Shown: positions 16,535 to 26,167, counted from the stretch's first letter. The stretch is 64,000 nt of DNA from JACVRW01 sp963808775 (GCA_963808775.1 CAWEGR010000004.1:62001-126000), one strand, 5' to 3'. Translations and numbers: made by a program. Notes: generated from the letters alone by a model not told the origin.

Positions 16535-19239
16535 CAGAGGATCTCCTCCAGGAGGGCGCGCACCGCCGCGGCCGGGTCGCCCTCGAGGCGGACCTGGACG
16601 GCGGGCAGGCCGTGGTCACGTAGCGTGAGCAGGTCGCCGATCGCCTGCGCGTTCTTCAGGTGGCCGAACGTGTAGCCGGCCTCGGGTATCTCGACGTCCT
16701 CGTCGCCGTCGTGGACGAGCTGGAGGAACAGGCCGGTCGGCGGGCCGCCCTTGTGCATCTGGCCGGTCGAGTGCAGGAAGCGCGGCCCGTAGCCGAAGGT
16801 CGTCGTGGCCTTCGTCTTGTCGCGGATCGCCGTGCGCAGCTCGGTGATGGCCGCGTCGAACTCGTCCGAGGGCTCCACGTAGCCCATGATCGCCACGTAG
16901 TGCGGCGGCGCCGCGCCCGCCAGCAGCTCGCGCGCGTCGCCGAGGTCCGGCGTCGGCAGCTCGCCGCCCTCCAGGACCTTGTTCGTGTTGTCCTTCGCCT
17001 CCTGCACGTTCGGCTGGTTGAAGGCGTTGATGCCGAGCACCCAGCCCGCCACCGCCACCGCGAACTCCGAGAAGAAGAAGATGCGGCCGAGGTCGCCCGC
17101 GCCGTGCGCGCCCAGCTTCAGCGTCGTGTGCCCGGCACGGCCGAGCGCTTCGATCTTCGCGTCGAGCTCCTCGTCCGGATCGTCGTCGTTGCGCAGGTAT
17201 ACGAAGACCCGGTCCTCGCCGTAGTCGTCCGGCTCGCCGATCGGCTCGCCCGCCACGGGCAGGATGCCCCTGCCCTCCTTGCCGGTCGACTCCGCGATCA
17301 GCTGCTCGACCCAGAGCCCGAAGCTGCCGATCGGCTCGGACACGGCGAACGTCACCTTGTCGCGCCCGAGCAGCGCGAGCTGGCCGATCACGACGCCGAG
17401 CCAGAGGCCGGAGTTGTCGCTCGAGTCGAGGTTCTGGCAGTTCTGCTCGGCCACCTGGGCGCTCTGCAGCATCGCCTCGATGTTCACGCCCGCGAGGACC
17501 GCCGGCACCATGCCGAAGTGCGAGAGCACCGAGTAGCGGCCGCCGATGTCGGGGTCCGCCTCGAACACGCGCCGGAAGCCGCGCTCGTTCGCCAGCGCGA
17601 CGAGCGGGCTGCCCGGGTCGGTGACGGCCACGAACTGATTCCCGTTCTGCCCGGCGAGCTCGTAGAAGTAGCGCATGTGCGAGAGCGTCTCGAGCGTGCC
17701 ACCGGACTTCGACGACACGATGAAGATCGTCTTCTCGACGTCGATCGCCCGCTGGGTGTCGAGCAGGAAGCCGGGGTCGGTCGAGTCGAGCACGTGCAGC
17801 CTGAGCCCTCCCGGCACTTCGCCGAAGGACTGGCGGATCACCTCGGGCCCGAGGCTCGAGCCACCCATGCCGAGCAGCAGCGCGTGCTCGAACCCCTCTG
17901 ACTTCACCTGCGCCGCGAACTCCTCGAGCTCGCTCGCGTGCTCGAGCATCTTGTCCGAGATCGTCAGCCAGCCGAGGCGGTTGCCGATCTCGGGCACGCC
18001 CGGGCCGCCCCAGAGCGACTCGTCCTTGCGCCAGATCCGCTTGGCGATCTCCTCCTTCTCGGCCCGCTCGACGCGCTCGATGATCGGGGGCTCGAGGTCG
18101 TCGGGGATGGCCGAGTCGATCGTCTTCGGCCGGCCCGTGACGACGCCCTCGCGCGCCAGCTCGACGCCGCCGATCAGCTTGTCGAACGGCTCGACGAACT
18201 TGTCGATCCCGTCCTTCAGGAGCTTCTTCGTCACGTCGCTCATGTCGATGCCCGCCTCGCCCAGTCGCGCGAGCTCCTCACCGGGGTCGCGGTCGCCCGT
18301 GGCGCCCTCGACCTCGAGGCCCTCGGCGCAGGCCACCAGCGTGTTCATCGGCATCGTGTTGACCGTGAACGGCGCCACGAGCTCCTCGACGTACTTCGTC
18401 TCGGAGTAGCGCGGGTCCTTGACGCCGGTCGACGCCCAGAGCGGGCGCTGCACCGGGGCGCCGGCCTCGCGCAGGGCGGCGAAGCGCTCGCCCTCGAACA
18501 ACTCCTTGAAGCGCACGTACGCGGCGCGGGCGTTCGCGACCGCGGCGATTCCGAACAGGTCCTCGCGGCCCATCTCGGCGAGGCGCTTGTCGACCTCGGT
18601 GTCGACGCGCGAGACGAAGAAGCTCGCCACGGAGTGCACGTCGAGCGACTCGCCCGCCTCGTGGCGGCGCTCCATCCCGCGGATGAAGGCCTCGGCGATC
18701 GCGGTGTACGACTCGACCGAGAACAGCAGCGTGACGTTCACGTTGATCCCGGCCGCGATCGCCTCCTCGATCGCCGGCACGCCCTCCTCGGTGCCCGGGA
18801 TCTTGATCAGCAGGTTCGGGCGGTCGACGCGGCTCCAGTACTCCTTCGCCTGCGCGAGCGTGGCGTCGGTGTCGTGCGCGAGGCCCGGCTCGACCTCGAG
18901 CGACACGAAGCCGTCGGCGTGCCCTGCCTCGTCCCAGACGCTCCGCAGGACGTCACAGGCGAGCTGCACGTCCTTGATGGCGACCTCGTCGTAGATCTCG
19001 CGCGCGGTGAGGCCCTTCCCGGACAGCTCCGCGATCTGCTCGTCGTAGTCCGTCGAGCCGAGGATCGCCTTCTCGAAGATGGCGGGGTTCGAGGTCACGC
19101 CTCTGAGCGAGTCCTCGCGCACGAGCCGCTCGAGCTCGCCGCTCGTGATCATCGTCCTGCGGATCTGGTCGAGCCAGACGCTCGTCCCTGCCGCGGTCAG
19201 CGCCGCGAGCCGCTCGTTCACTCCTGCGCCGACGCTCAT
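16534..19239 (-). CDS. tal-pgi: bifunctional transaldolase / glucose-6-phosphate isomerase
   Basis: A 901-residue fusion. Residues about 1-370 are transaldolase: SVWLDQIRRTMI, GVTSNPAIFEKAI, and the Schiff-base Lys in NLLIKIPGTEEG. Residues about 400-901 are phosphoglucose isomerase: LLLGMGGSSLGPEV, the phosphate-binding SSKSGGTLET, and catalytic Glu/His regions later. Both reactions join the pentose phosphate pathway to fructose 6-phosphate and glucose 6-phosphate. The fusion is known from several bacterial groups and would channel F6P to G6P, allowing cyclic NADPH production with zwf and gnd. Start ATG 19239 overlaps the tkt stop (ATGA). Confidence 0.96.
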   Translation of the reverse strand: MSVGAGVNERLAALTAAGTSVWLDQIRRTMITSGELERLVREDSLRGVTSNPAIFEKAILGSTDYDEQIAELSGKGLTAREIYDEVAIKDVQLACDVLRSVWDEAGHADGFVSLEVEPGLAHDTDATLAQAKEYWSRVDRPNLLIKIPGTEEGVPAIEEAIAAGINVNVTLLFSVESYTAIAEAFIRGMERRHEAGESLDVHSVASFFVSRVDTEVDKRLAEMGREDLFGIAAVANARAAYVRFKELFEGERFAALREAGAPVQRPLWASTGVKDPRYSETKYVEELVAPFTVNTMPMNTLVACAEGLEVEGATGDRDPGEELARLGEAGIDMSDVTKKLLKDGIDKFVEPFDKLIGGVELAREGVVTGRPKTIDSAIPDDLEPPIIERVERAEKEEIAKRIWRKDESLWGGPGVPEIGNRLGWLTISDKMLEHASELEEFAAQVKSEGFEHALLLGMGGSSLGPEVIRQSFGEVPGGLRLHVLDSTDPGFLLDTQRAIDVEKTIFIVSSKSGGTLETLSHMRYFYELAGQNGNQFVAVTDPGSPLVALANERGFRRVFEADPDIGGRYSVLSHFGMVPAVLAGVNIEAMLQSAQVAEQNCQNLDSSDNSGLWLGVVIGQLALLGRDKVTFAVSEPIGSFGLWVEQLIAESTGKEGRGILPVAGEPIGEPDDYGEDRVFVYLRNDDDPDEELDAKIEALGRAGHTTLKLGAHGAGDLGRIFFFSEFAVAVAGWVLGINAFNQPNVQEAKDNTNKVLEGGELPTPDLGDARELLAGAAPPHYVAIMGYVEPSDEFDAAITELRTAIRDKTKATTTFGYGPRFLHSTGQMHKGGPPTGLFLQLVHDGDEDVEIPEAGYTFGHLKNAQAIGDLLTLRDHGLPAVQVRLEGDPAAAVRALLEEIL

Positions 19240-21272
19240 CGCATGCTCCTCTCTCCGCTCCGTGCCGCCGCTCGCTCGACGACGGAGCGACCCGCCTCGG
19301 CGATCTTGTCGACGGTGATGCCGAAATGCTCGTAGACGTCCTTGTAGGGACCGGACTCGCCGAAGGTCTCCATGCCGATGAAGACTCCCTCGGCGCCGAT
19401 CCAGCGGTACCAGCCCATCGGGCTCGCGGCCTCGACCGCCACGCGCGCCCGGCATGACGGCGGCAGGACCTCGTCGCGATAGGCCTCGTCGGTCTCCGTG
19501 AAGTTGTCCATGCACGGCATCGAGACGACGCGCACGGCGAGGCCATCCTCCGCCAGGCGCTCGGCGGCCTCGACCACGAGCGAGACCTCGGATCCCGTGG
19601 CGATCAGGATCACGTCCGGATCGCCGCTCTCCGAGTCGCGCAGGACGTAGGCGCCGCGCTCGATGGCGTCGTCGGGGATGGCGTCCGGGTCGATCACCGG
19701 CAGGTTCTGGCGCGAGAGCGCGAACGCCACCGGCACCTCGGTCTGCCGCAGCGCGTAGCGCCAGCCGAGCGATGTCTCGTTGGCGTCGGCGGGCCGGAGC
19801 ATCCTCAGCCGCGGCATCGCGCGCAGGCCCGCGAGCTGCTCGATCGGCTGGTGGGTCGGCCCGTCCTCGCCGAGGCCGATCGAGTCGTGGGTGAAGACCC
19901 AGATCGACGGCAGCTTCTGCAGCGCCGACAGCCGGATCGCGCCGCGCATGTAGTCCGAGAAGATCAGGAAGGTCGAGCCGTAGCCGCGGAAACCGTGCAG
20001 GGTCAGCCCGTTCACGATCGCTCCCATGCCGTGCTCTCGCACGCCGAAGCGGAGGTTGCGGCCGCCGTACTGGTTCGCCTGAACGTCGCCCGCGCCCTCG
20101 ATGTCCGTGTTCGTCGAGCTGGCGAGGTCGGCGGCGCCGCCCACGAGCTGCGGGGCGCGCTCGGCGGCCCACTGGATGGCCGCGCCGGAGGCCTTGCGCG
20201 TGGCCATCTCCTCGCCCGCCTCGAAGCGCGGCGGGTCCTTGTCGAACCCGTCGGGCATGCGGCCGGACAGCATGTCCTCGAACGCCCTCGCCTGCTCGGG
20301 GTTCGACTCGCGGTAGGCGTCGAAGCGCTCCGACCACGCGCGCTCCTCCTCGGCGCCGCGCGCGCAGCACTCGCGGAACCTCGCGAGGGCCTCCTCGGGG
20401 ACGAGGAAGTGCGCGTCCGGATCCCAGCCGTAGTTCTCCTTCGCCTTGCGCACGTTCTCCTCGCCGAGCGGCGAGCCGTGCGCCTTCGTCGAGTCCTGCA
20501 ACGGGCTGCCGTAGCCGATGTGCGACTCGACGATGATCAGCGACGGCCTGTCCTCGACCGCCATCGCCTCGCGCGTGACGCTCTCGAGGCGCTCGACGGA
20601 GAGGTCCTCGCCCACGTCGACCACGTGCCAGCCGTAGGCCTCGAAGCGCTCGCCGACGTCCTCCGTCATCACGACGTCGACCTCGCTCGCGAGCTGGATG
20701 CGGTTGGCGTCGTAGTACGCGATCAGCCGTCCGAGCCCCAGGTGGCCCGCGAGCGAGCACGCCTCGGAGGCCACGCCCTCCTGCATGTCCCCGTCGCTGG
20801 CGATCGTGAAGGTGTGATGGTCGACGATCGGGTGCTCGCCCTCGTCGAAGCGCGCGGCGAGCATGCGCTCGGCCAGCGCCAGGCCGACCGACATCGAGAT
20901 GCCCTGGCCGAGCGGCCCGGTCGTGGCCTCGATGCCCGGCGAGTACTTGCGCTCCGGGTGCCCCGCCGTGGGCGAGCCGACCTGGCGGAAGTTCTTCAGG
21001 TCGTCGAGCGTCATCGGGTAGCCGGTCAGGTAGAGCGTCGAGTAGAGCAGCATCGACGCGTGCCCGGCGCTGAGCACGAAGCGGTCGCGGTTCGCCCAAT
21101 CGGGATTCGAGGGGTTGTGGCGCATGACGCGCGTGAACAGCGTGTAGGCCAGCGGAGCGAGCGCCATCGCGGTGCCGGGATGACCGGAGTTGGCCTTCTG
21201 GACCGCGTCCATCGAGAGCGTGCGGATCGTGTTGATACAGAGCTCGTCGAGCTGCGTGCCGCTTTCCGTCAT
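19236..21272 (-). CDS. tkt: transketolase
   Basis: A 678-residue thiamine-diphosphate enzyme moving two-carbon units between pentose phosphate sugars. Seen motifs are SGHPGTAMALAPLAYTLFTR and HNPSNPDWANRDRFVLSAGHASMLLYS (substrate and ThDP site), the ThDP/Mg motif ASDGDMQEGVASEA (GDG variant), then the pyrimidine domain with FGVREHGMGAIVNG holding the catalytic Glu, and THDSIGLGEDGPTHQP. Full length. The start (ATG 21272) and stop each overlap neighbours by four bases, so translation is probably coupled to glk and tal-pgi. Confidence 0.97.
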   Translation of the reverse strand: MTESGTQLDELCINTIRTLSMDAVQKANSGHPGTAMALAPLAYTLFTRVMRHNPSNPDWANRDRFVLSAGHASMLLYSTLYLTGYPMTLDDLKNFRQVGSPTAGHPERKYSPGIEATTGPLGQGISMSVGLALAERMLAARFDEGEHPIVDHHTFTIASDGDMQEGVASEACSLAGHLGLGRLIAYYDANRIQLASEVDVVMTEDVGERFEAYGWHVVDVGEDLSVERLESVTREAMAVEDRPSLIIVESHIGYGSPLQDSTKAHGSPLGEENVRKAKENYGWDPDAHFLVPEEALARFRECCARGAEEERAWSERFDAYRESNPEQARAFEDMLSGRMPDGFDKDPPRFEAGEEMATRKASGAAIQWAAERAPQLVGGAADLASSTNTDIEGAGDVQANQYGGRNLRFGVREHGMGAIVNGLTLHGFRGYGSTFLIFSDYMRGAIRLSALQKLPSIWVFTHDSIGLGEDGPTHQPIEQLAGLRAMPRLRMLRPADANETSLGWRYALRQTEVPVAFALSRQNLPVIDPDAIPDDAIERGAYVLRDSESGDPDVILIATGSEVSLVVEAAERLAEDGLAVRVVSMPCMDNFTETDEAYRDEVLPPSCRARVAVEAASPMGWYRWIGAEGVFIGMETFGESGPYKDVYEHFGITVDKIAEAGRSVVERAAARSGERSMR

Positions 21273-22243
21273 GCGCCGTCCTCGGTCGTGGTTGAGGGTG
21301 CAGTCTGCCCGATCTCCTGTGCGGCAAGCACGCCCGCCCCGATGACCCCGGCGTCGGCGCCGCCCCGCGCGAGCGAGATATCCACCCGGCGCAGGATCGC
21401 GGGCAGGGCGCGCACGCCCGCCTCGCGGCAGGCCCGCTCGAAGAACAGGTGCGCCGCGCGCGAGAGCCCGCCGCCGATCACGAGGTGGTCGGGCTCGAAG
21501 ACGTTGACGAAGCCCGCCATCGCCACGCCCAGCATCCGCGCGAAGCGCTCGAACAGGACCAGGGCATCCGAGTCGCCCTCGTCGGCAGCCTTGACGAGTT
21601 CGCGGCCCGTCACGCGGCCGTCGCCGGCGAGCGCGGAGGCGAGGCGGCTGCCCGGCCTGTCGCGCGCGAACTCCGTCGCGTCGCGCTCGAGCGCCTGACC
21701 CGAGCAATAGGCCTCGATGCAGCCGTTGTTCGGGCAGTTGCCGGGACAGGGCGGGCCGTCGGGGTTGAGCGTGACGTGGCCGAGCTCGGCACCGAGCCCG
21801 TGGGCGCCTCGGAAGATCCGCCCGTCGGCCACGATCCCGCCGCCCACACCGGTGCCGAGGGTCAGCATCAGGAGGTGGTTGCAGGGCACGAGCTGCGCCT
21901 CGCCGAGGGCCGCCACGTTGGCGTCGTTGTCGACGAACACCGGGAGCGAGAAGCGGCGCGCCAGCTCGTCGCGCAGGGCGACGCCGGCGAGCGGGATGTT
22001 CACGCTCATCTCGACCACGCCGGTCGTGTAGTCGATCTGCGAGGGGACGCCGACGCCGATCGCGGCGGGCTCGCCGGCCTCCGCGATCAACTCGCGCACG
22101 GTGTGCTCGAGCCCGTCGAGCAGCGCGGAGGTGCTCGCCAGCTCCGTGGGGCGCTCGACTCGCTGCTCGAGCTCGGCGCCGCGCACAGCCCCGACGGCGA
22201 TCTTCGTGCCGCCGACGTCGACCCCGAGGACGAGCGGATCCAT
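21269..22243 (-). CDS. glk: ROK-family glucokinase
   Basis: A 324-residue sugar kinase of the ROK family, first gene of the pentose phosphate operon. It has the ATP phosphate loop DVGGTKIAVGAV (about 9-20), the catalytic Asp in VFVDNDANVAALGE, LTLGTGVGGGIV, and a ROK zinc site formed by ELGHVTL and CPGNCPNNGCIEAYCSG, slightly different from the common CxCGxxGCxE. The likely reaction is ATP-dependent phosphorylation of glucose to G6P, the zwf substrate. Start ATG 22243, only 51 bases from the upstream SRPBCC stop, with a strong hairpin in the gap. Confidence 0.93.
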   Translation of the reverse strand: MDPLVLGVDVGGTKIAVGAVRGAELEQRVERPTELASTSALLDGLEHTVRELIAEAGEPAAIGVGVPSQIDYTTGVVEMSVNIPLAGVALRDELARRFSLPVFVDNDANVAALGEAQLVPCNHLLMLTLGTGVGGGIVADGRIFRGAHGLGAELGHVTLNPDGPPCPGNCPNNGCIEAYCSGQALERDATEFARDRPGSRLASALAGDGRVTGRELVKAADEGDSDALVLFERFARMLGVAMAGFVNVFEPDHLVIGGGLSRAAHLFFERACREAGVRALPAILRRVDISLARGGADAGVIGAGVLAAQEIGQTAPSTTTEDGA

Positions 22244-22269
22244 GGCGCCATTCCTACCGGATCGGCGCC

Positions 22270-22289
22270 GCGCCCGCCGGTGCGGGCGC
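22270..22289 (-). terminator. G+C-rich hairpin between SRPBCC gene and glk
   Basis: An exact 8-bp stem (GCGCCCGC / GCGGGCGC) with a four-base loop fills the 51-bp gap between the SRPBCC gene and glk. There is no U-tract. It may weaken read-through from the arsR-SRPBCC unit into the sugar operon. Confidence 0.4.
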
Positions 22290-22294
22290 CGTCC

Positions 22295-22777
22295 CTACGC
22301 CGCCGCAGCGCGATAGCCGGCGAGCAGGCCGCTCCAGCCGCCCTCGCCGCCCACCGACCTGCGCATGGCGATGCCCGGCTCGCCGTGGACCTCGAAGCCG
22401 CGGTGCTCGACCGTGACCCGCGTGCCCGCGCCCTCGGGCTCGAACAGCACCTCGACCTCGGTCGCCCGCGCGGGATCGGGATCGAACCTCCATTCCGGCG
22501 TGAGCTGCCACGCGAACAGGATGCGGCTCGGCGGCTCCCACTCGCGCACGAAGCCCCAGTCGTACTCGCGGCCGTCCGGCGCGCGCTCGTACCAGCGCCC
22601 GCCCGGGCGCGGCTCGATCACGGCGGTCTCGGTCTCCCCCTCGAGAACGTGGTGGCTCTCGAGCGGCCACCAGCGGGCAAACCCGGCGGTGAACAGCTCG
22701 AAGGCGGCCGCGGGGTCGAGCGCGACGGTCACCGACTGGCGCACGGGCGCGTGGGTTGCTGGGCTCTCCTGGGTCAT
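22295..22777 (-). CDS. SRPBCC / AHSA1-like domain protein
   Basis: A 160-residue START-like barrel protein (SVTVALDPAAAFELFTAGFARWWPLESHHV; GRWYERAPDGREYDWGFVREWEPPSRILFAWQL; GTRVTVEHRGFE). This AHSA1-type subgroup is often encoded directly after an ArsR regulator, as here, where the arsR stop and this start overlap (TGATG). Its ligand is unknown. The regulator-SRPBCC pairing is common in actinobacteria and is thought to form a small autoregulated unit. Confidence 0.9.
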   Translation of the reverse strand: MTQESPATHAPVRQSVTVALDPAAAFELFTAGFARWWPLESHHVLEGETETAVIEPRPGGRWYERAPDGREYDWGFVREWEPPSRILFAWQLTPEWRFDPDPARATEVEVLFEPEGAGTRVTVEHRGFEVHGEPGIAMRRSVGGEGGWSGLLAGYRAAAA

Positions 22778-23085
22778 CACTTCTCCTTCCGATCGGCGAC
22801 GTCCTTGAAGGACGCGAGCGCGTCGCTCCAGAAGCGGTCGAGGTAGGCGCGCATCCCCTCCACGCCTCCGGGCTCCACCCGGTACACGCGACGAGAGCCG
22901 CGCGCGCTGTCCGCCACGAGGCCCGCGTCCTTCAGCACCCGCAGGTGCTGGGAGACGGCGGGGCGCGACACGGGCAGCTCGCGCGCCAGCTCGCCGACCG
23001 CCATCGGGTGGGCGGCGAGCCGCTCGAAGATCTCCCGGCGTGTGGGGTCGGCGAGCGCGCTGAAGCCGTTGTGGTAAGCAGACAC
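22777..23085 (-). CDS. ArsR-family transcriptional regulator
   Basis: A 102-residue winged-helix repressor: FSALADPTRREIFERLAAHPMAVGELARELPVSRPAVSQHLRVLKDAGLV is the classic ArsR DNA-binding core. There is no CxC metal site in the recognition helix, so it is probably not a metal sensor. Start GTG 23085 lies inside the first of two operator-like inverted repeats, which points to autoregulation. Co-translated with the SRPBCC gene. Confidence 0.93.
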   Translation of the reverse strand: MSAYHNGFSALADPTRREIFERLAAHPMAVGELARELPVSRPAVSQHLRVLKDAGLVADSARGSRRVYRVEPGGVEGMRAYLDRFWSDALASFKDVADRKEK

Positions 23086-23107
23086 TTACCGTAAGCATAG
23101 CCTTACC
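23073..23107 (-). promoter_or_regulatory. twin operator-like inverted repeats for the ArsR regulator
   Basis: Two inverted repeats of the same form lie at and just upstream of the arsR start: GGTAAG-N6-CTTACC (23073-23090) and GTAAG-N6-CTTAC (23091-23106). They share the half-site GTAAG and the six-base spacer. Such paired dyads over a start region are typical binding sites of a dimeric ArsR repressor; binding is inferred. Confidence 0.7.
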
Positions 23108-23164
23108 GCCCTCTCGGCGCAACTCGCCGTCGCCCCGAGGCGCTCGACCCCTTAGGCTGCGCCC

Positions 23165-24127
23165 ATGCGCGCTGGCATCGACCTGGGGGGCACGAAGATC
23201 CAGGCCGTCGTGATCGACGACGAGGGCGAGGTCCACGGGCAGGAGCGCCTGCCCACGCCGCACAGCGGCGGACCGCAGGACGTGGCCGACGCGATGGCGG
23301 AGTCGGTGCGCGCCTCGGCCGAGCAGGCGGGCGTCGCGACGAACGAGCTCGACGGCGTCGGGGTCGGCTCCCCGGGAGTCATCGACGCGCGCCGCGGAGT
23401 CGTGTCGAGCGCGCGCAACCTGCCCGACTGGGAGGGCTCGTTCGCGCTCGGCAAGTCGCTGAAGGACGCGCTCGGGACCTCGCGCGTGAAGATCGACAAC
23501 GACGTCAACGTGGCGACCGACGCGGAGTTCGCGCTCGGCTCGGGGCGCGAGTACCGGTCGCTGCTCGGGGTCTTCTGGGGCACCGGGGTCGGCGGCGGGA
23601 TCATCCTGAACGGCCGCTCCTGGCTCGGCCGCGGGGCGGCGGCGGAGATCGGCCACGTGTGCGTCGTGATGGGCGGCCACAAGTGTCCCTGCGGGCGGCA
23701 CGGCTGCATGGAGGCCTACGCGGGCCGCGGCGCGATGGAGCAGCGAGCGCGGCACCTGCACAAGAAGGGCCACAAGACGGCGCTCTTCGAGATCATGGAG
23801 GAGCGCGGGCGCGACCGGCTCACGAGCGGCATCTGGGCCCGGGCCCTGAAGCACGAGGACAAGCTCGCCGAGAAGTTGCTCGACGAGGCCGTCGACGCGC
23901 TCGGAGCGGGGGTGGCGTCGGCGCTCAACGTGCTCGACGTGGAGGCCGTGATCCTGGGGGGCGGCCTCGGCCTGCGGCTCGGCGAGCCCTATCGCGAGCG
24001 CATCGAGAAGGCGATGATGCCGCACCTGTTCGCGAGCGCGGATCCGCCGCCTGTGAAGCTCGCCGAGCTCGGCGACCTCGGCGGCGCGATCGGCGCGGCG
24101 CTCCTCATCAAGATGCCGAAGCGCTAG
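23165..24127 (+). CDS. ROK-family sugar kinase
   Basis: A 320-residue kinase starting at ATG 23165 (MRAGIDLGGTKIQAVVID). It has the ATP loop DLGGTKIQ, catalytic Asp in VKIDNDVNVATDAE, FWGTGVGGGIILNG, the zinc His in EIGHVCV and the canonical zinc motif CPCGRHGCMEAYAG. It is a second ROK kinase within 2 kb of glk but on the opposite strand and with a standard zinc site, so it is not a recent copy. Glucose or another hexose is the likely substrate. It is convergent with ftsH, whose stop touches its end. Confidence 0.9.
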   Translation: MRAGIDLGGTKIQAVVIDDEGEVHGQERLPTPHSGGPQDVADAMAESVRASAEQAGVATNELDGVGVGSPGVIDARRGVVSSARNLPDWEGSFALGKSLKDALGTSRVKIDNDVNVATDAEFALGSGREYRSLLGVFWGTGVGGGIILNGRSWLGRGAAAEIGHVCVVMGGHKCPCGRHGCMEAYAGRGAMEQRARHLHKKGHKTALFEIMEERGRDRLTSGIWARALKHEDKLAEKLLDEAVDALGAGVASALNVLDVEAVILGGGLGLRLGEPYRERIEKAMMPHLFASADPPPVKLAELGDLGGAIGAALLIKMPKR

Positions 24128-26167
24128 CGGCCGGCGGGCCGCGGCCCGCGCGGAGCGCGCCTCGGCAGCCGGAACTTCGCCGGGGCGAGATCCGGGCGCG
24201 CGCGGCGGCCGAACGCCCCGCGCAGCGCGGCGGCGGCCGCGGCGGGCGACGGGACGAGACGGCGGCGAGGACGCTCGAGCGGCACCACGTCGGCCGGGCG
24301 CGCGGGCTCGTGCTGGCGCCGCAGTGCCGGCTCGGTCCGCGGGACCCAGATCGAGGTCGGCGCGCGGGCGCGGGCGGCCCGTGCCGAGCAGCTCGGCGAT
24401 GCGCCCACGGTCGAGGTCGTCATGCGCCAGCAGCGCGACGGCGAGTGCCACGAGCTCAGCGCGATGCTCCTCGGCAAGCGTGATCGCGTCGCCGTAGGCC
24501 TCCGCGATCATGCGCTCGACCTCCTCGTCGATCACCTGGCGCGTGCTCTCGGAGAGCGGCATGTTCTGGCCCGACGCCGTGGCGGTGAGCTGACCGGCGC
24601 GCGGCGAGAAGCCGAGACTCATGACGGCGTTGCGGGCGATCGCGTTCGCGCGCTGGAGGTCGTCGGCGGCGCCCGAGGAGACGTGCCCGTAGATCACGTG
24701 CTCGGCGGCGCGCCCGCCCAGCAGGACCATGAGCTGCTCGTGCACGTGCCGCGCCGAGTGCAGCGCGCGGTCGCGGCGGGCGATCACCGCCATGCCGCCC
24801 GCGCGGCCGCGCGGGACGATCGTCAGGCGCTGCGTCGGGTCCTGCGTCTCGCAGTACTCCGCCACGAGAGCGTGGCCCGCCTCGTGGTAGGCGACGGTGT
24901 CGCGCTCCTCGGCGGACAGCGGCGAGGAACGGCGCTTCGGCCCGGCGAGCGCGCGCAGGTGGCCCTCGGCGAGGTCCTCGCGCGTGACCTCGGCGCGGCC
25001 GTCGCGCGCGGCCATGATCGCGGCCTCGTTGAGCATCTCGCGCAGGTCCGCGCCCGAGCAGCCCGCAGTGCCGTCCGCGAACTCCACGAGATCGATGTCG
25101 GCTGCGAGCGGACGTCCGCGCGCGTGCACGCCGAGGATCGAGAGCCGGCCCTCGGCGTTCGGCAGCTCCACGGCGACCTGGCGCGAGAAGCGGCCGGGGC
25201 GCAGCAGCGCCGCGTCGAGCACGTCGAGCCGGTTGGTGGCGGCGACCACCACGAGACGCTCGTTGCCGGTGAAGCCGTCCATCTCGATCAGGAGCTGGTT
25301 GAGGGTGTGTTCGTGCTCGTCGTTGCCGCCGTGACCGCCCTCGCTGCGCTTGCGGCCGACGGCGTCGAGCTCGTCGATGAAGATGACCGCGCCTTCCTCG
25401 GCCGCCCGCGCCCGGGCGAACAGCTCGCGCACGCGCGATGCGCCGACGCCCACGTAGCGCTCGACGAACTCGGCGCCCGACGCGGCGAAGAACTCGACAC
25501 CCGCCTCGGACGCCAGCGCCTTCGCGAGCAGCGTCTTGCCGGTTCCGGGCGGGCCGTGCAGCAGCAGGCCCGACGGCATACGCGCGCCGACCCGCTGGAA
25601 GCGCTCGGGATCGCTGAGGAACTCGACGAACTCGGAAACCTCTTCGACCGCCTCGTCGCAGCCCGCGACGTCGGCGAAGGTGATGCTCGGACGGGTCTCC
25701 TCCTCGACCTTCGTCCCGGAGCGCAGCGGCCCGCCGGGCTCACCCGGACGCGGCTCCGCCTGCCTGCGCCTGTTGCGCATGGAGATGACCATGAAGATGA
25801 TCGAGAGGACGATCAGCCCGAGGAAGACGTATCCGAAGCCGCCCAGGCCGCCGCTCGCGCCGGGGTTCACCTCGACCGATGCCCCGGCCTCGCTGAGACG
25901 GTCGGCGAGGTCCTCCGTGGGCGGGTAGCCGAGCGTCTCCTCGCGGCCCCCGGTGAGCACGACGCTGACCTCCGCCTTGCGCGGGTCGAGCGTCGCCTCG
26001 CGCACCTGGCTCATCTCGATCGAGCGCAGAAGGTCGCTGTAGCGGTAGTCGCTGTCGTCCTCGGTGGTCGACGCCGGTGCCGGGGGCGTGCCGGGCGTCT
26101 GCCCGGACGCCGGCGCCGCGAAGGCGAGAGCCACCACGAGCGACGCGATGACCCATCTCTTCTGCAC
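24124..26167 (-). CDS. ftsH: FtsH-like ATP-dependent zinc metalloprotease (C-terminal frameshift)
   Basis: A membrane-anchored AAA protease. From GTG 26167 (VQKRWVIASLVVALAFAAPASG, first membrane helix, with GGAGG upstream) there is a periplasmic loop, a second helix FGYVFLGLIVLSIIFMVISM, then Walker A GPPGTGKTLLAKALA, Walker B VIFIDELDAVG, the SRH with ATNRLDVLDAALLRPGRF, and the zinc site YHEAGHALVAEY. It degrades misfolded membrane and soluble proteins. After RIAELLGTGRPR the frame has no stop for 1.6 kb. A frame with better third-position GC takes over near 24385 (APTSIWVPRTEPALRRQHEP...) and stops at 24124, so a one-base indel in a GC-repeat stretch is likely. The tail is basic and Pro-rich. 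Confidence 0.88.

Noticed and set aside
14441..16675. 744-residue plus-strand frame opposite gnd and zwf
   Set aside because: High-GC codon shadow; no recognisable domain, and the opposite strand carries clear enzymes.
19851..21698. 615-residue plus-strand frame opposite tkt and glk
   Set aside because: Shadow frame of intact essential enzymes.
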